This document shows positions 1 through 5,510 of a stretch of DNA of 5,510 bases, one piece after another. The notes under the pieces were generated by a model. The model was not told the origin of the DNA and searched no databases. It saw nothing but the letters and a program-made list of their open reading frames with translations. How positions within the stretch are numbered: the first letter of the stretch is position 1; every line of letters begins with the position of its first letter. This DNA comes from Deltaproteobacteria bacterium. Its GTDB lineage: Bacteria > Desulfobacterota > Desulfobacteria > Desulfobacterales > Desulfatirhabdiaceae. Position numbers and translations under genes: made by a program. The stretch spans positions 1-5,510 of the forward strand of contig JAJYBO010000210.1 of the NCBI GenBank assembly GCA_021778975.1, written 5' to 3'.

Positions 1-569
1 TGAGAGGCGCTGAGACGAAAAAAATATTTAAATTCGATCACCAGGCGCTATCCACATACGGTATCGGAAAAGACTGGTCCAAAAAACAGTGGTTTTCCCT
101 CTGCCGGCAACTGATTCAAAAAAAACTGCTGAACGAGGATACCGAACATGGTTCCCTGAAACTGACGCCCGAAGCCTGGAATGTACTTCGCGGAAAAACA
201 CTGTTTCTGGGGAAAATGCCCGAAGAAGTGACGACAGTCGTATCGGAGAAGTCAGAGAAGCCCAATGAACCATCTCACAACGCAGCGCTGTTCGATCTGC
301 TCAAAAAAAAGCGCAAGGAATTGGCGGATGCTGTCCGTATGCCCCCTTATATCATTTTTTCGGACAAAACCCTGATAGAGATAGCGACATTTTTTCCGCA
401 ATCTTCCGAAGCCCTGCAACAGATTCATGGCATGGGTATCATCAAATTCGGAAAATATGGTCAGATATTTCTGGACATCATCTGCGCTTACTGTCAGGAA
501 CAAAAAATTTCGGAACATCCCCGGTTCACCTTGTTCAGGCTGCACCATATCTCGCAGAAACCCCAATGA
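1..569 (+). CDS. recQ: RecQ-family ATP-dependent DNA helicase, C-terminal part (5' truncated by window)
   Basis: This is the 3' end of a RecQ helicase, a 3'-5' DNA unwinding enzyme of recombination and repair. The reading frame enters from outside the window (first full codon at 3) and gives 188 residues before TGA at 567-569. Visible residues about 17-66 match the RQC winged-helix domain (LSTYGIGKDWSKKQW, then LKLTPEAWNVLRG). A charged linker follows, then an HRDC domain at about 96-164 (LFDLLKKKRKELAD, MPPYIIFSDKTLIEIA, GMGIIKFGKYGQIFLDII) that closely follows the family pattern. The helicase core (Walker A, DEAH box) and the zinc-binding cysteines lie upstream and cannot be checked. A 24-residue tail follows HRDC. 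The stop codon overlaps the next start by four bases, so the two genes are probably cotranscribed and translationally coupled. The internal ATG at 216 is not the real start, because RQC homology continues upstream of it in frame. Confidence 0.93.
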   Translation, partial: RGAETKKIFKFDHQALSTYGIGKDWSKKQWFSLCRQLIQKKLLNEDTEHGSLKLTPEAWNVLRGKTLFLGKMPEEVTTVVSEKSEKPNEPSHNAALFDLLKKKRKELADAVRMPPYIIFSDKTLIEIATFFPQSSEALQQIHGMGIIKFGKYGQIFLDIICAYCQEQKISEHPRFTLFRLHHISQKPQ

Positions 570-1120
570 TTCCTTTTAATCCCAAACAAATTGATGTTGT
601 CAACAATGCCGCGTCAATGGCGGAAGAGCTGGTTTTTAACGATTACAAAATGTCCCCTGGCGAATGGAAACGCGCCTGCTACGACTTCAAGACGCTGGCG
701 GATCTTCACCCCGACGAAATCGTTCACGGACCGCTGGCTCAACTCATCCGTTACGAAGGCAAACCCCGACATACCTCTTTGAATTCATTCAGCTTCGACT
801 TTTATAAAATCTGTTTTCAGGATCACGCCATTCTGAAACTTATTGCACAATATCCCAACATCATGTTATTTCCACTTACTTTATATATCGCCGCTCACGA
901 ATTGATACATATTGTTCGGTTCAGCAAATTTCTTCAAAATTTTCATGCCTCCCCCGAAGAACGACTGGCGGAAGAAAAACGCGTCCATGACAAAACACAT
1001 GATATTCTTGGCAATATCAGACAGAATGGAATGAGCGACGTATTGATATTTTCAAACGGCTGGCGGCTTCCTCTTGACAGGCTGACAGACTCGTTCAAAA
1101 ATAATCCCTACGATTCTTGA
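566..1120 (+). CDS. Uncharacterised 184-residue protein with HExxH (HELIH) motif, coupled to recQ
   Basis: I do not recognise this family. The ATG overlaps the recQ stop as ATGA, which points to translational coupling and a real gene. There is no signal peptide, so the product is probably cytoplasmic. Residues 99-110 are hydrophobic (IMLFPLTLYIAA) and run into HELIH at 111-115 (bases 896-910), the classic zinc-ligand and catalytic-glutamate pattern of zincin metallopeptidases set at the end of a helix. A downstream acidic/His-rich helix (about 130-146, with E131, E132, E136, E137, H141 and H145) could supply the third zinc ligand, 16-30 residues after the second histidine. The rest is mixed alpha/beta, with an aromatic-rich stretch at 75-84. 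Whether it is an active protease, a zinc-binding structural protein or a chance HExxH cannot be told from the sequence. Codon use resembles the neighbours. The stop TGA also forms part of a TTGACA box for the next gene. Confidence 0.8.
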   Translation: MIPFNPKQIDVVNNAASMAEELVFNDYKMSPGEWKRACYDFKTLADLHPDEIVHGPLAQLIRYEGKPRHTSLNSFSFDFYKICFQDHAILKLIAQYPNIMLFPLTLYIAAHELIHIVRFSKFLQNFHASPEERLAEEKRVHDKTHDILGNIRQNGMSDVLIFSNGWRLPLDRLTDSFKNNPYDS

Positions 1121-1144
1121 CAAAACCAATTCTTAAATTATTTT
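1117..1144 (+). promoter_or_regulatory. Candidate sigma-70 promoter for the FmdB-family gene
   Basis: A perfect TTGACA at 1117-1122 is followed after 16 bases by TATTTT at 1139-1144 (4 of 6 matches to TATAAT) in an A/T-rich stretch. The -35 box overlaps the TGA stop of the preceding gene. Transcription would begin near 1151, leaving a leader of about 65 bases before the ATG at 1216. Supported by motif match and position only. Confidence 0.45.
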
Positions 1145-1215
1145 TCTGACAGATTCTGGGAAAGGGACATGCCAGAAGACTTATTCCCAAAACTTTAGTA
1201 CAGGAGGTTGTTAAG

Positions 1216-1506
1216 ATGCCAATTTACGAATATCAATGCACCCAGTGCGGCGCCGTTGAAGAAGCCATTCAAAAATTTTCCGATAAACCACTGGTGTCAT
1301 GCAAAAGATGCTCAGGACATCTTCAGAAGCTCATTTCTCAGAGCAGTTTCCATCTGAAGGGGACAGGGTGGTACGTAACGGATTATGCAGGTAAAAATCA
1401 CAATGCAACGTCCGCCCCCAAAAAGGCAGATACAGCTTCTGCTGCACCGTCAGCGGAGTCTTCATCTGCAACCGCTGCAAAGGCATCCGACAGCTCCGCT
1501 TCGTAA
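1216..1506 (+). CDS. FmdB-family zinc-ribbon protein (putative regulatory protein)
   Basis: This 96-residue protein begins MPIYEYQCTQCG, the hallmark of the FmdB/CxxC_CxxC_SSSS family. Two cysteine pairs, C8-C11 and C29-C32, should bind one zinc as a small ribbon. The family-typical segment FHLKGTGWYVTDY follows at 45-57. Residues 60-96 form a low-complexity Ala/Ser/Lys tail, common in this family and probably disordered. The name comes from a gene beside a formamidase and amidase cluster; the molecular role of the family is not established, and the 'regulatory' label is historical. The start is well supported: AGGAGG at 1202-1207 lies 8 bases before the ATG. The gene stands between the recQ unit and groESL, has its own candidate promoter, and could be cotranscribed into groES because no terminator is seen after it. 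Confidence 0.9.
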   Translation: MPIYEYQCTQCGAVEEAIQKFSDKPLVSCKRCSGHLQKLISQSSFHLKGTGWYVTDYAGKNHNATSAPKKADTASAAPSAESSSATAAKASDSSAS

Positions 1507-1562
1507 TGTGTTTCCTTAACCGGGTATATTTCAAATTATCGCGAAGGGAGGTGGGCGATCTC

Positions 1563-1588
1563 GAGGATATCCTCTTTGGAATATATTC
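1563..1588. repeat. Two adjacent perfect palindromes in the groES leader
   Basis: GAGGATATCCTC at 1563-1574 (12 bases) and GAATATATTC at 1579-1588 (10 bases) are both perfect inverted repeats without spacers, four bases apart. Spacerless palindromes of this size suit dimeric protein binding better than RNA hairpins. The second overlaps the -35 region of the sigma-32-like promoter, so an operator is conceivable. Neither resembles CIRCE (TTAGCACTC-N9-GAGTGCTAA). The palindromes are seen directly; a function is inference. Confidence 0.4.
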
Positions 1589-1604
1589 ATTTCAGTTACC
1601 ATAT
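1575..1604 (+). promoter_or_regulatory. Candidate heat-shock (sigma-32-like) promoter for groESL
   Basis: TTTGGAA at 1575-1581 matches the sigma-32 -35 consensus CTTGAAA at 5 of 7 positions. ACCATAT at 1598-1604 matches the -10 consensus CCCATnT at 5 of 6 defined positions, with a 16-base spacer. Transcription would start near 1611, about 50 bases before groES. An overlapping sigma-70 alternative is TTACCA (1596-1601), 16 bases, TATAAC (1618-1623). Both are motif readings without experimental support; one of them, or both, probably drives groESL. Confidence 0.4.
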
Positions 1605-1661
1605 TGAATCAGTTTGATATAACACGTCCGATATTTTGCATATTTAAGGAGATTTAAAAAC

Positions 1662-1949
1662 ATGAAACTCAGACCCTTACACGATCGAATCGTCGTAAAA
1701 CGCGTTGCAGAAGAAACCACCACCAAAGGCGGCATCATCATTCCGGATACCGCCAAAGAAAAACCTGCGGAAGGCAAGGTTATCGCTGTCGGAAACGGCA
1801 AAGTCGCCGATGACGGCAAACGAATCGCTCTCGAAATCAAAGAGGGAGACCGTATTCTGTTTGGTAAATATTCTGGAACCGAAGTCAAAATTGAAGGTGA
1901 AGAATATCTCATCATGAGAGAAGATGATGTACTTGGCGTTATTGAATAA
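1662..1949 (+). CDS. groES: Co-chaperonin GroES (Hsp10)
   Basis: GroES is the heptameric lid that caps the GroEL cavity and lets enclosed proteins fold in the cytoplasm. The 95-residue product is full length for the family. It begins with the typical MKLRPLHDRIVVKR. The mobile loop lies at about 16-32, with the GroEL-contacting hydrophobic tripeptide III at 25-27 inside GGIIIPDTA. The roof-loop region and the C-terminal segment YLIMREDDVLGVIE are also typical. The start is supported by AAGGAG at 1646-1651, 10 bases before the ATG. groEL follows after 43 bases with its own ribosome binding site, so the two form the classic groESL operon. Regulation is probably heat inducible through the promoter region upstream, and no CIRCE element is visible. 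Confidence 0.98.
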   Translation: MKLRPLHDRIVVKRVAEETTTKGGIIIPDTAKEKPAEGKVIAVGNGKVADDGKRIALEIKEGDRILFGKYSGTEVKIEGEEYLIMREDDVLGVIE

Positions 1950-1992
1950 CAACACAACTGTTCATGTTTAGAAATATGGAGGATTCCAAAGA

Positions 1993-3648
1993 ATGGCTAA
2001 GATTATCAAGTACGATATGAAGGCGCGTGAGGCCATGCTGAATGGCGTCAGAGCACTTGCAGACGCAGTGGTCGTAACTCTCGGCCCCAAAGGTCGTAAT
2101 GTTGTAATAGACAAATCCTGGGGATCGCCCACTGTCACCAAAGACGGTGTTACGGTCGCCAAAGAAATTGAACTCGCCGATAAGTTCGAGAACATGGGCG
2201 CCCAGATGGTCAAAGAAGTCGCCAGCAAAACCAGTGACATGGCGGGCGACGGCACGACCACAGCAACCGTTCTGGCGCGATCCATTTACGAAGAAGGTCA
2301 AAAACTGGTCGCTGCCGGCAACAACCCGATGGCGATCAAACGGGGCATTGATAAAGCGGTTGAAGCTGCGGTGAAGGAACTGCACAAAATGAGCAAACCC
2401 ACCAAAGATAAACGCGAAATCGCCCAGGTTGGCACCATTTCCGCCAACAATGACGAAACCATCGGCAACATCATTTCAGAAGCCATGGAGAAAGTCGGAA
2501 AAGAAGGCGTCATCACTGTCGAAGAAGCCAAAGGCATGGAAACCACGCTGGAAGTTGTGGAAGGTATGCAGTTCGATCGTGGATACCTGTCTCCCTATTT
2601 TGTGACAGACCCCGAAAAAATGGTGGCTTCGCTCGATGACCCGTTCATTCTAATCAACGAGAAAAAGGTCAGCAGCATGAAAGATCTGCTGCCTATTCTG
2701 GAACAGGTCGCCAAAATGGGTAAACCCTTGGTGATCATTGCCGAAGATGTTGATGGTGAGGCGTTGGCCACCCTGGTAGTCAACAAACTCAGAGGCACGC
2801 TCCAGGTTGCAGCGGTCAAAGCCCCCGGCTTTGGCGATCGCAGAAAAGCCATGCTCGAAGACATCGCCATCCTGACAGGCGGGCAGGTTGTATCTGAAGA
2901 TCTGGGCATTAAACTTGAAAATCTGACCCTGACCGATCTCGGAAAGGCCAAACGCGTCAGCATTGACAAAGACAACACCACAATCGTAGATGGCGCCGGT
3001 TCTCGTTCGGCACTGGAAGGCCGTGTCAAACAGATTCGTGCGCAGATTGAAGAGACCACTTCCGATTATGACCGTGAAAAACTTCAGGAACGTCTGGCCA
3101 AACTGATCGGCGGCGTTGCTGTCATCAACGTCGGTGCAGCCACCGAAACCGAAATGAAAGAGAAAAAAGCCAGGGTCGAAGACGCTCTGAATGCAACTCG
3201 CGCGGCCGTTGAAGAAGGAATTGTCCCTGGCGGCGGCGTTGCGCTGGTTCGCTGTCTGGACGCTCTCGACAAATTGAAGCTGAAAGGTGAGCAGAAACTT
3301 GGCGTCAAAGTAGTGATGCGCGCCATGGAAGAACCCCTGCGCCAGATCGCCAACAACGCCGGTTATGAAGGCTCTGTCGTCATTGACAAGGTCAAGGCTT
3401 CCGAAGGCGCTTTTGGTTTCAACGCGGATACCAATACCTACGAAGATTTGATCGCGGCGGGCGTTATTGATCCCACCAAAGTCACCCGGTTTGCGCTTCA
3501 GAATGCGGGCAGCGTTGCGTCTCTGATGCTGACCACAGAGGCCATGATCGCCGATAAACCCGAAGAAAAGGCAGACCCGATGCACGGCGCCGGAAACCCT
3601 GGTATGGGCGGCATGGGCGGTATGGGGGGGATGGGCGGCATGATGTAA
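1993..3648 (+). CDS. groEL: Chaperonin GroEL (Hsp60)
   Basis: GroEL forms a double-ring tetradecamer that folds non-native proteins with ATP and GroES in the cytoplasm. The 551-residue product is full length (the E. coli protein has 548). ATP-site motifs are intact: TLGPKGRNVV at 29-38, KDG with D51, and the GDGTTT motif with catalytic D86. The chaperonin signature ending AAVEEGIVPGGG and the nearby VEDALNATRAA segment, which holds the second conserved aspartate, are present. The C-terminus carries the usual Gly/Gly/Met tail (four GGM units, then a final M), encoded at about 3601-3645. GGAGGA at 1978-1983 lies 9 bases before the ATG. There is no frameshift or missing key residue. Only one groEL is visible here; whether the genome has paralogues is unknown. 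A strong terminator follows. Confidence 0.99.
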   Translation: MAKIIKYDMKAREAMLNGVRALADAVVVTLGPKGRNVVIDKSWGSPTVTKDGVTVAKEIELADKFENMGAQMVKEVASKTSDMAGDGTTTATVLARSIYEEGQKLVAAGNNPMAIKRGIDKAVEAAVKELHKMSKPTKDKREIAQVGTISANNDETIGNIISEAMEKVGKEGVITVEEAKGMETTLEVVEGMQFDRGYLSPYFVTDPEKMVASLDDPFILINEKKVSSMKDLLPILEQVAKMGKPLVIIAEDVDGEALATLVVNKLRGTLQVAAVKAPGFGDRRKAMLEDIAILTGGQVVSEDLGIKLENLTLTDLGKAKRVSIDKDNTTIVDGAGSRSALEGRVKQIRAQIEETTSDYDREKLQERLAKLIGGVAVINVGAATETEMKEKKARVEDALNATRAAVEEGIVPGGGVALVRCLDALDKLKLKGEQKLGVKVVMRAMEEPLRQIANNAGYEGSVVIDKVKASEGAFGFNADTNTYEDLIAAGVIDPTKVTRFALQNAGSVASLMLTTEAMIADKPEEKADPMHGAGNPGMGGMGGMGGMGGMM

Positions 3649-3673
3649 TCTGACCTCCCTTTCTTTTAGAATC

Positions 3674-3707
3674 AAAGCCTCCATGAGCCTTCATGGAGGC
3701 TTTTTTT
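3674..3707 (+). terminator. Rho-independent terminator of groESL
   Basis: A perfect 13-base-pair stem (3674-3686 with 3691-3703) encloses a 4-base loop (GCCT). The right arm runs into seven consecutive T bases at 3701-3707. It begins 26 bases after the groEL stop and precedes a fresh promoter, so it marks the end of the groESL transcript. Confidence 0.93.
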
Positions 3708-3736
3708 GTCATTATCAGCGACTGTCACAATCATGC

Positions 3737-3765
3737 TTGACAACGATAGCAATTAAAAATACAAA
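3737..3765 (+). promoter_or_regulatory. Candidate sigma-70 promoter for the P-loop ATPase/oxidoreductase operon
   Basis: A perfect TTGACA at 3737-3742 is followed after the ideal 17-base spacer by TACAAA at 3760-3765 (4 of 6 matches to TATAAT). It lies 30 bases past the groESL terminator. The predicted transcription start, near 3772, falls downstream of the in-frame ATG at 3765, so that codon would not be on the message; this favours the ATG at 3801 as the start of the next gene. Confidence 0.55.
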
Positions 3766-3800
3766 TGGTGTTTATTCTCGAAAATTTCCGGACATTATAT

Positions 3801-4502
3801 ATGGACATTCAATTGAGCGGTCTTGTCGTCATCACGGGCAATTATGGCAGCGGCAAAACAGAAATCGCCATAAACCTCGCTGCATATCGAAAAATTCAGG
3901 GAATTGATGTTCGCGTGGCGGATCTGGACCTGGTCAATCCGTATTTCCGAACGCGGGAAGCCCGAAAACAACTGGCTGAAATCGGGATCGAGGTTGTACT
4001 GCCTCCAGAGCAATATATGCATGCCGATCTGCCCATACTGACCAGAACCGTCAGCGGGCTGATACGCAATCCCTCTGCACTGACAATTCTGGATGTGGGG
4101 GGCAATGATGTGGGCGCCGCTGTGCTGGCGGCGCTGGAAGATGCGTTCAAAACGGTTTCGTGTAAAATGCTTCAGGTCGTCAATCCATTTCGTCCCCTGA
4201 CCCAGACCATTGAAGGCGCCATTGATATGCGCCACAGCATCGAAAAAACATCCCGACTGAAAGTGACCGGCCTGATCGGAAACGCCAATTTAATAGACGA
4301 AAGCACCCTGGAAACAATTCTGTCTGGGTATGACTTTATCCGGAAACTTTCTGAAAAGACAGGAGCGCCGCTCGAATTCATTACCGTTCCATCTCATTTA
4401 TTGGCAGAACTGGATATTGAACAGTTTTCCTGTCCCGTTCTTCCTATCAAGCGACAGCTCGTACCTCCCTGGAAAAAGCTGACCCGTCTGACAGCTCCCT
4501 GA
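3801..4502 (+). CDS. P-loop (SIMIBI-class, CobQ/ParA-like) ATP/GTP-binding protein
   Basis: The 233-residue soluble protein has an N-terminal nucleotide-binding fold. Walker A is GNYGSGKT at 13-20. A second-strand acidic motif ADLDLVNPYFRTRE spans 40-53, and a Walker B-like strand TILDVGGNDVG spans 95-105. These resemble the MinD/ParA/CobQ branch of P-loop proteins, but Walker A lacks the deviant early lysine of MinD. The substrate or partner is unknown. The gene lies 51 bases upstream of a ferredoxin and an oxidoreductase alpha subunit, so a role in assembling or regulating that enzyme is an inference from position only. The ATG at 3801 is preferred over the in-frame ATG at 3765, because the latter sits inside the likely -10 box and this start places Walker A near the N-terminus, as usual. 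The ribosome binding site is weak (GGA at 3790-3792). Confidence 0.85.
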   Translation: MDIQLSGLVVITGNYGSGKTEIAINLAAYRKIQGIDVRVADLDLVNPYFRTREARKQLAEIGIEVVLPPEQYMHADLPILTRTVSGLIRNPSALTILDVGGNDVGAAVLAALEDAFKTVSCKMLQVVNPFRPLTQTIEGAIDMRHSIEKTSRLKVTGLIGNANLIDESTLETILSGYDFIRKLSEKTGAPLEFITVPSHLLAELDIEQFSCPVLPIKRQLVPPWKKLTRLTAP

Positions 4503-4520
4503 GACGGCTTTTCGGTTTTT
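4484..4520 (+). terminator. Weak terminator- or attenuator-like hairpin at the end of the P-loop gene
   Basis: CCGTCT (4484-4489) pairs with AGACGG (4502-4507), and CAG (4492-4494) with CTG (4499-4501), giving a nine-pair stem with a two-base bulge and a four-base loop. It overlaps the TGA stop and is followed by CTTTT and then TTTTT at 4516-4520. The T-tract is interrupted, so termination is probably partial. It could lower expression of the downstream ferredoxin and oxidoreductase genes relative to the ATPase, or be incidental. Confidence 0.35.
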
Positions 4521-4553
4521 CATTACCCTGACAAGAAAAAGGACATTTTGGCT

Positions 4554-4766
4554 ATGGCTTATCATCATCAAATTGACGTGGATCGCTGTAAGGGATGCGG
4601 GCTATGTGTGGCCGTTTGCCCAAAACATGTACTTGAAATAGCCAGTGAAGTGAATATCAAAGGCTATTTTCCAGCTTATCAGGCCAGACCTGAAGACTGT
4701 GTCTTTTGTTCAACCTGCTGTATCATGTGTCCGGACGTGGCCATATCTATTACGGAAACGCCCTGA
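4554..4766 (+). CDS. 2x[4Fe-4S] ferredoxin, delta-type subunit of a 2-oxoacid:ferredoxin oxidoreductase
   Basis: This small cytoplasmic electron carrier has 70 residues and two complete CxxCxxCxxxCP motifs: C12, C15, C18, C22 followed by P23, and C49, C52, C55, C59 followed by P60. Each set plausibly ligates one [4Fe-4S] cluster, with electrons passing from the oxidoreductase core to ferredoxin. Position 36 bases before a VorB/KorA-type alpha subunit identifies it as the delta subunit (KorD/VorD-like) of that complex. The ATG at 4554 is chosen because AGGA at 4540-4543 lies 10 bases upstream. A TTG two codons earlier (4548) is also in frame but would sit only 4 bases from the same site. C56 is an extra cysteine beside the second motif and is not expected to be a ligand. 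Confidence 0.92.
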   Translation: MAYHHQIDVDRCKGCGLCVAVCPKHVLEIASEVNIKGYFPAYQARPEDCVFCSTCCIMCPDVAISITETP

Positions 4767-4802
4767 TTTTTTTCAAGCCATACGGATATTATGGAGGTTA
4801 CC

Positions 4803-5510
4803 ATGAGTAAAGTTCTCATGAAAGGAAATGAAGCCATCGGGGAAGCCGCCATTCGGGCGGGTTGCCTGAATTATTTTGCCTATCCAATCACCCCTCAGTC
4901 CGAAGTTGCCGAATATTTGTCTCATCGGATGCCAGAGGTCAATGGCGTTTTTCTCCAGGGAGAAAGTGAAGTTGCCGTCGGATACATGATTTTTGGCGCT
5001 TCGGCATGCGGCGCCCGCGTCATGACAACATCATCCAGCCCTGGCATCAGCCTAATGAGTGAGTCCATCAGCTACATCGCATGTGCGCAGTGCCCGGCGG
5101 TTTTTGTCAATATCATGCGGGGCGGCCCCGGGCTGGGGGGCATTTTACCTTCTCAAGGAGATTATTTTCAGGCCACCAAAGGCGGCGGTCACGGAGATTA
5201 CCGGCTTCTGGTGCTGGCGCCCGCCAGCGTCCAGGAGGCTGTCGAAATGGTCATGATGGCATTTCCTCTGGCGGAAAAATACCGCAATCCCGTCATGATT
5301 ATGGGAGACGGCCTTATCGGTCAGATGATGGAGCCTGTATATTTCCCGGACAATCTCAAAACCGAACAATTGAATACGGATAGCTGGGCCACCAGCGGCA
5401 TGAGCACCCGCCACAGCACCACGCGGAATCTGGTGAAATCGCTCTATCTGGATCCGGCTCAACTCAACGCACACAATCTTCATCTCAAGGCCAAGTACGA
5501 TCAGATGAAG
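4803..5510 (+). CDS. vorB: 2-oxoacid:ferredoxin oxidoreductase alpha subunit (VorB/KorA type), 3' truncated by window
   Basis: This is the alpha subunit of a CoA-acylating 2-oxoacid oxidoreductase, which converts a 2-oxoacid, CoA and oxidised ferredoxin into acyl-CoA, CO2 and reduced ferredoxin. The 236 codons seen have no stop; family members are usually about 350-380 residues, so roughly a third is missing. Typical pyrimidine-domain motifs are present: YPITPQSE at 27-34, QGESEVA at 52-58, TSSSPGISLM at 76-85 and MRGGPGLGG at 105-113, then QATKGGGHGDYR, APASVQEAVE and the MGDGLIGQMMEP segment. The start follows GGAGGT at 4793-4798 at a short 4-base spacing. The beta (TPP-binding) and gamma subunits are expected downstream. 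Substrate choice (branched-chain 2-oxoacid, 2-oxoglutarate or other) cannot be settled from this part, so the symbol vorB follows the closest-looking subgroup; korA is the alternative. Confidence 0.92.
   Translation, partial: MSKVLMKGNEAIGEAAIRAGCLNYFAYPITPQSEVAEYLSHRMPEVNGVFLQGESEVAVGYMIFGASACGARVMTTSSSPGISLMSESISYIACAQCPAVFVNIMRGGPGLGGILPSQGDYFQATKGGGHGDYRLLVLAPASVQEAVEMVMMAFPLAEKYRNPVMIMGDGLIGQMMEPVYFPDNLKTEQLNTDSWATSGMSTRHSTTRNLVKSLYLDPAQLNAHNLHLKAKYDQMK

Noticed and set aside
1507..1661. CIRCE (HrcA operator) upstream of groES
   Set aside because: No TTAGCACTC or GAGTGCTAA half-site is present on either strand. The palindromes found have a different sequence and no 9-base spacer.
1939..2385. 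Antisense open frame (148 codons) over the start of groEL
   Set aside because: It is a shadow of groEL and the groES-groEL gap, with no ribosome binding site or family resemblance seen.
3601..3648. G-rich tandem repeat at the groEL 3' end
   Set aside because: It simply encodes the conserved Gly-Gly-Met tail of GroEL and is not an independent repeat element.
2650..3684. Long antisense open frame (344 codons) opposite groEL
   Set aside because: It lies entirely against the unmistakable groEL gene and over its terminator arm. Its length is explained by groEL codon bias, and its translation shows no recognisable domain.
3765..3800. Upstream in-frame ATG extending the P-loop protein by 12 residues
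   Set aside because: The codon overlaps the likely -10 box (3760-3765), has no ribosome binding site, and would place Walker A unusually far from the N-terminus.
4548..4553. TTG start giving two extra residues to the ferredoxin
   Set aside because: It would leave only 4 bases from the AGGA ribosome binding site, whereas the ATG at 4554 has a 10-base spacing and a stronger start codon.
5145..5483. Antisense open frame (112 codons) near the right edge
   Set aside because: It is a shadow of the oxidoreductase alpha subunit, whose conserved motifs lie on the + strand across the same bases.

Overview
The window reads as an ordinary chromosomal segment of an anaerobic bacterium, most likely a sulfate-reducing member of the Desulfobacterota (Desulfobacterales-like). 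This is inferred from the GroEL/GroES sequences, the FmdB-type zinc-ribbon protein and a ferredoxin-dependent 2-oxoacid oxidoreductase operon. No database comparison was possible. Base composition is moderate and even, all genes lie on the + strand, and there is no sign of a mobile element, tRNA, rRNA or CRISPR array.

Layout. (1) Positions 1-1120: the 3' end of a RecQ DNA helicase gene (winged-helix RQC plus HRDC domains), overlapped by 4 bases (ATGA) by an unrecognised 184-residue protein with a zinc-metallopeptidase-like HELIH motif. (2) Positions 1117-1506: a likely sigma-70 promoter whose -35 box overlaps the preceding stop codon, then a small FmdB-family double-CxxC zinc-ribbon protein. 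(3) Positions 1507-3707: a 155-base leader with two adjacent perfect palindromes and a sigma-32-like promoter, then groES and groEL, closed by a strong rho-independent terminator. No CIRCE element is visible. (4) Positions 3737-5510: a promoter, a SIMIBI-class P-loop ATPase, a 2x[4Fe-4S] ferredoxin subunit, and the first 236 codons of a 2-oxoacid:ferredoxin oxidoreductase alpha subunit (VorB/KorA type), which runs off the window end.

How the genes work together. GroES and GroEL form the main folding chaperone. The ferredoxin and alpha subunits belong to a CoA-acylating 2-oxoacid oxidoreductase whose beta (TPP) and gamma subunits should lie just downstream. The P-loop ATPase is probably expressed with them, although a weak terminator-like hairpin lies between. 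RecQ acts in DNA repair, and the HELIH protein is translationally coupled to it. No stretch longer than about 155 bases lacks a gene.

The points most worth a second look are the HELIH protein coupled to recQ, the P-loop ATPase beside the oxidoreductase, and the palindromic groES leader. I did not find a clear new multi-gene system.
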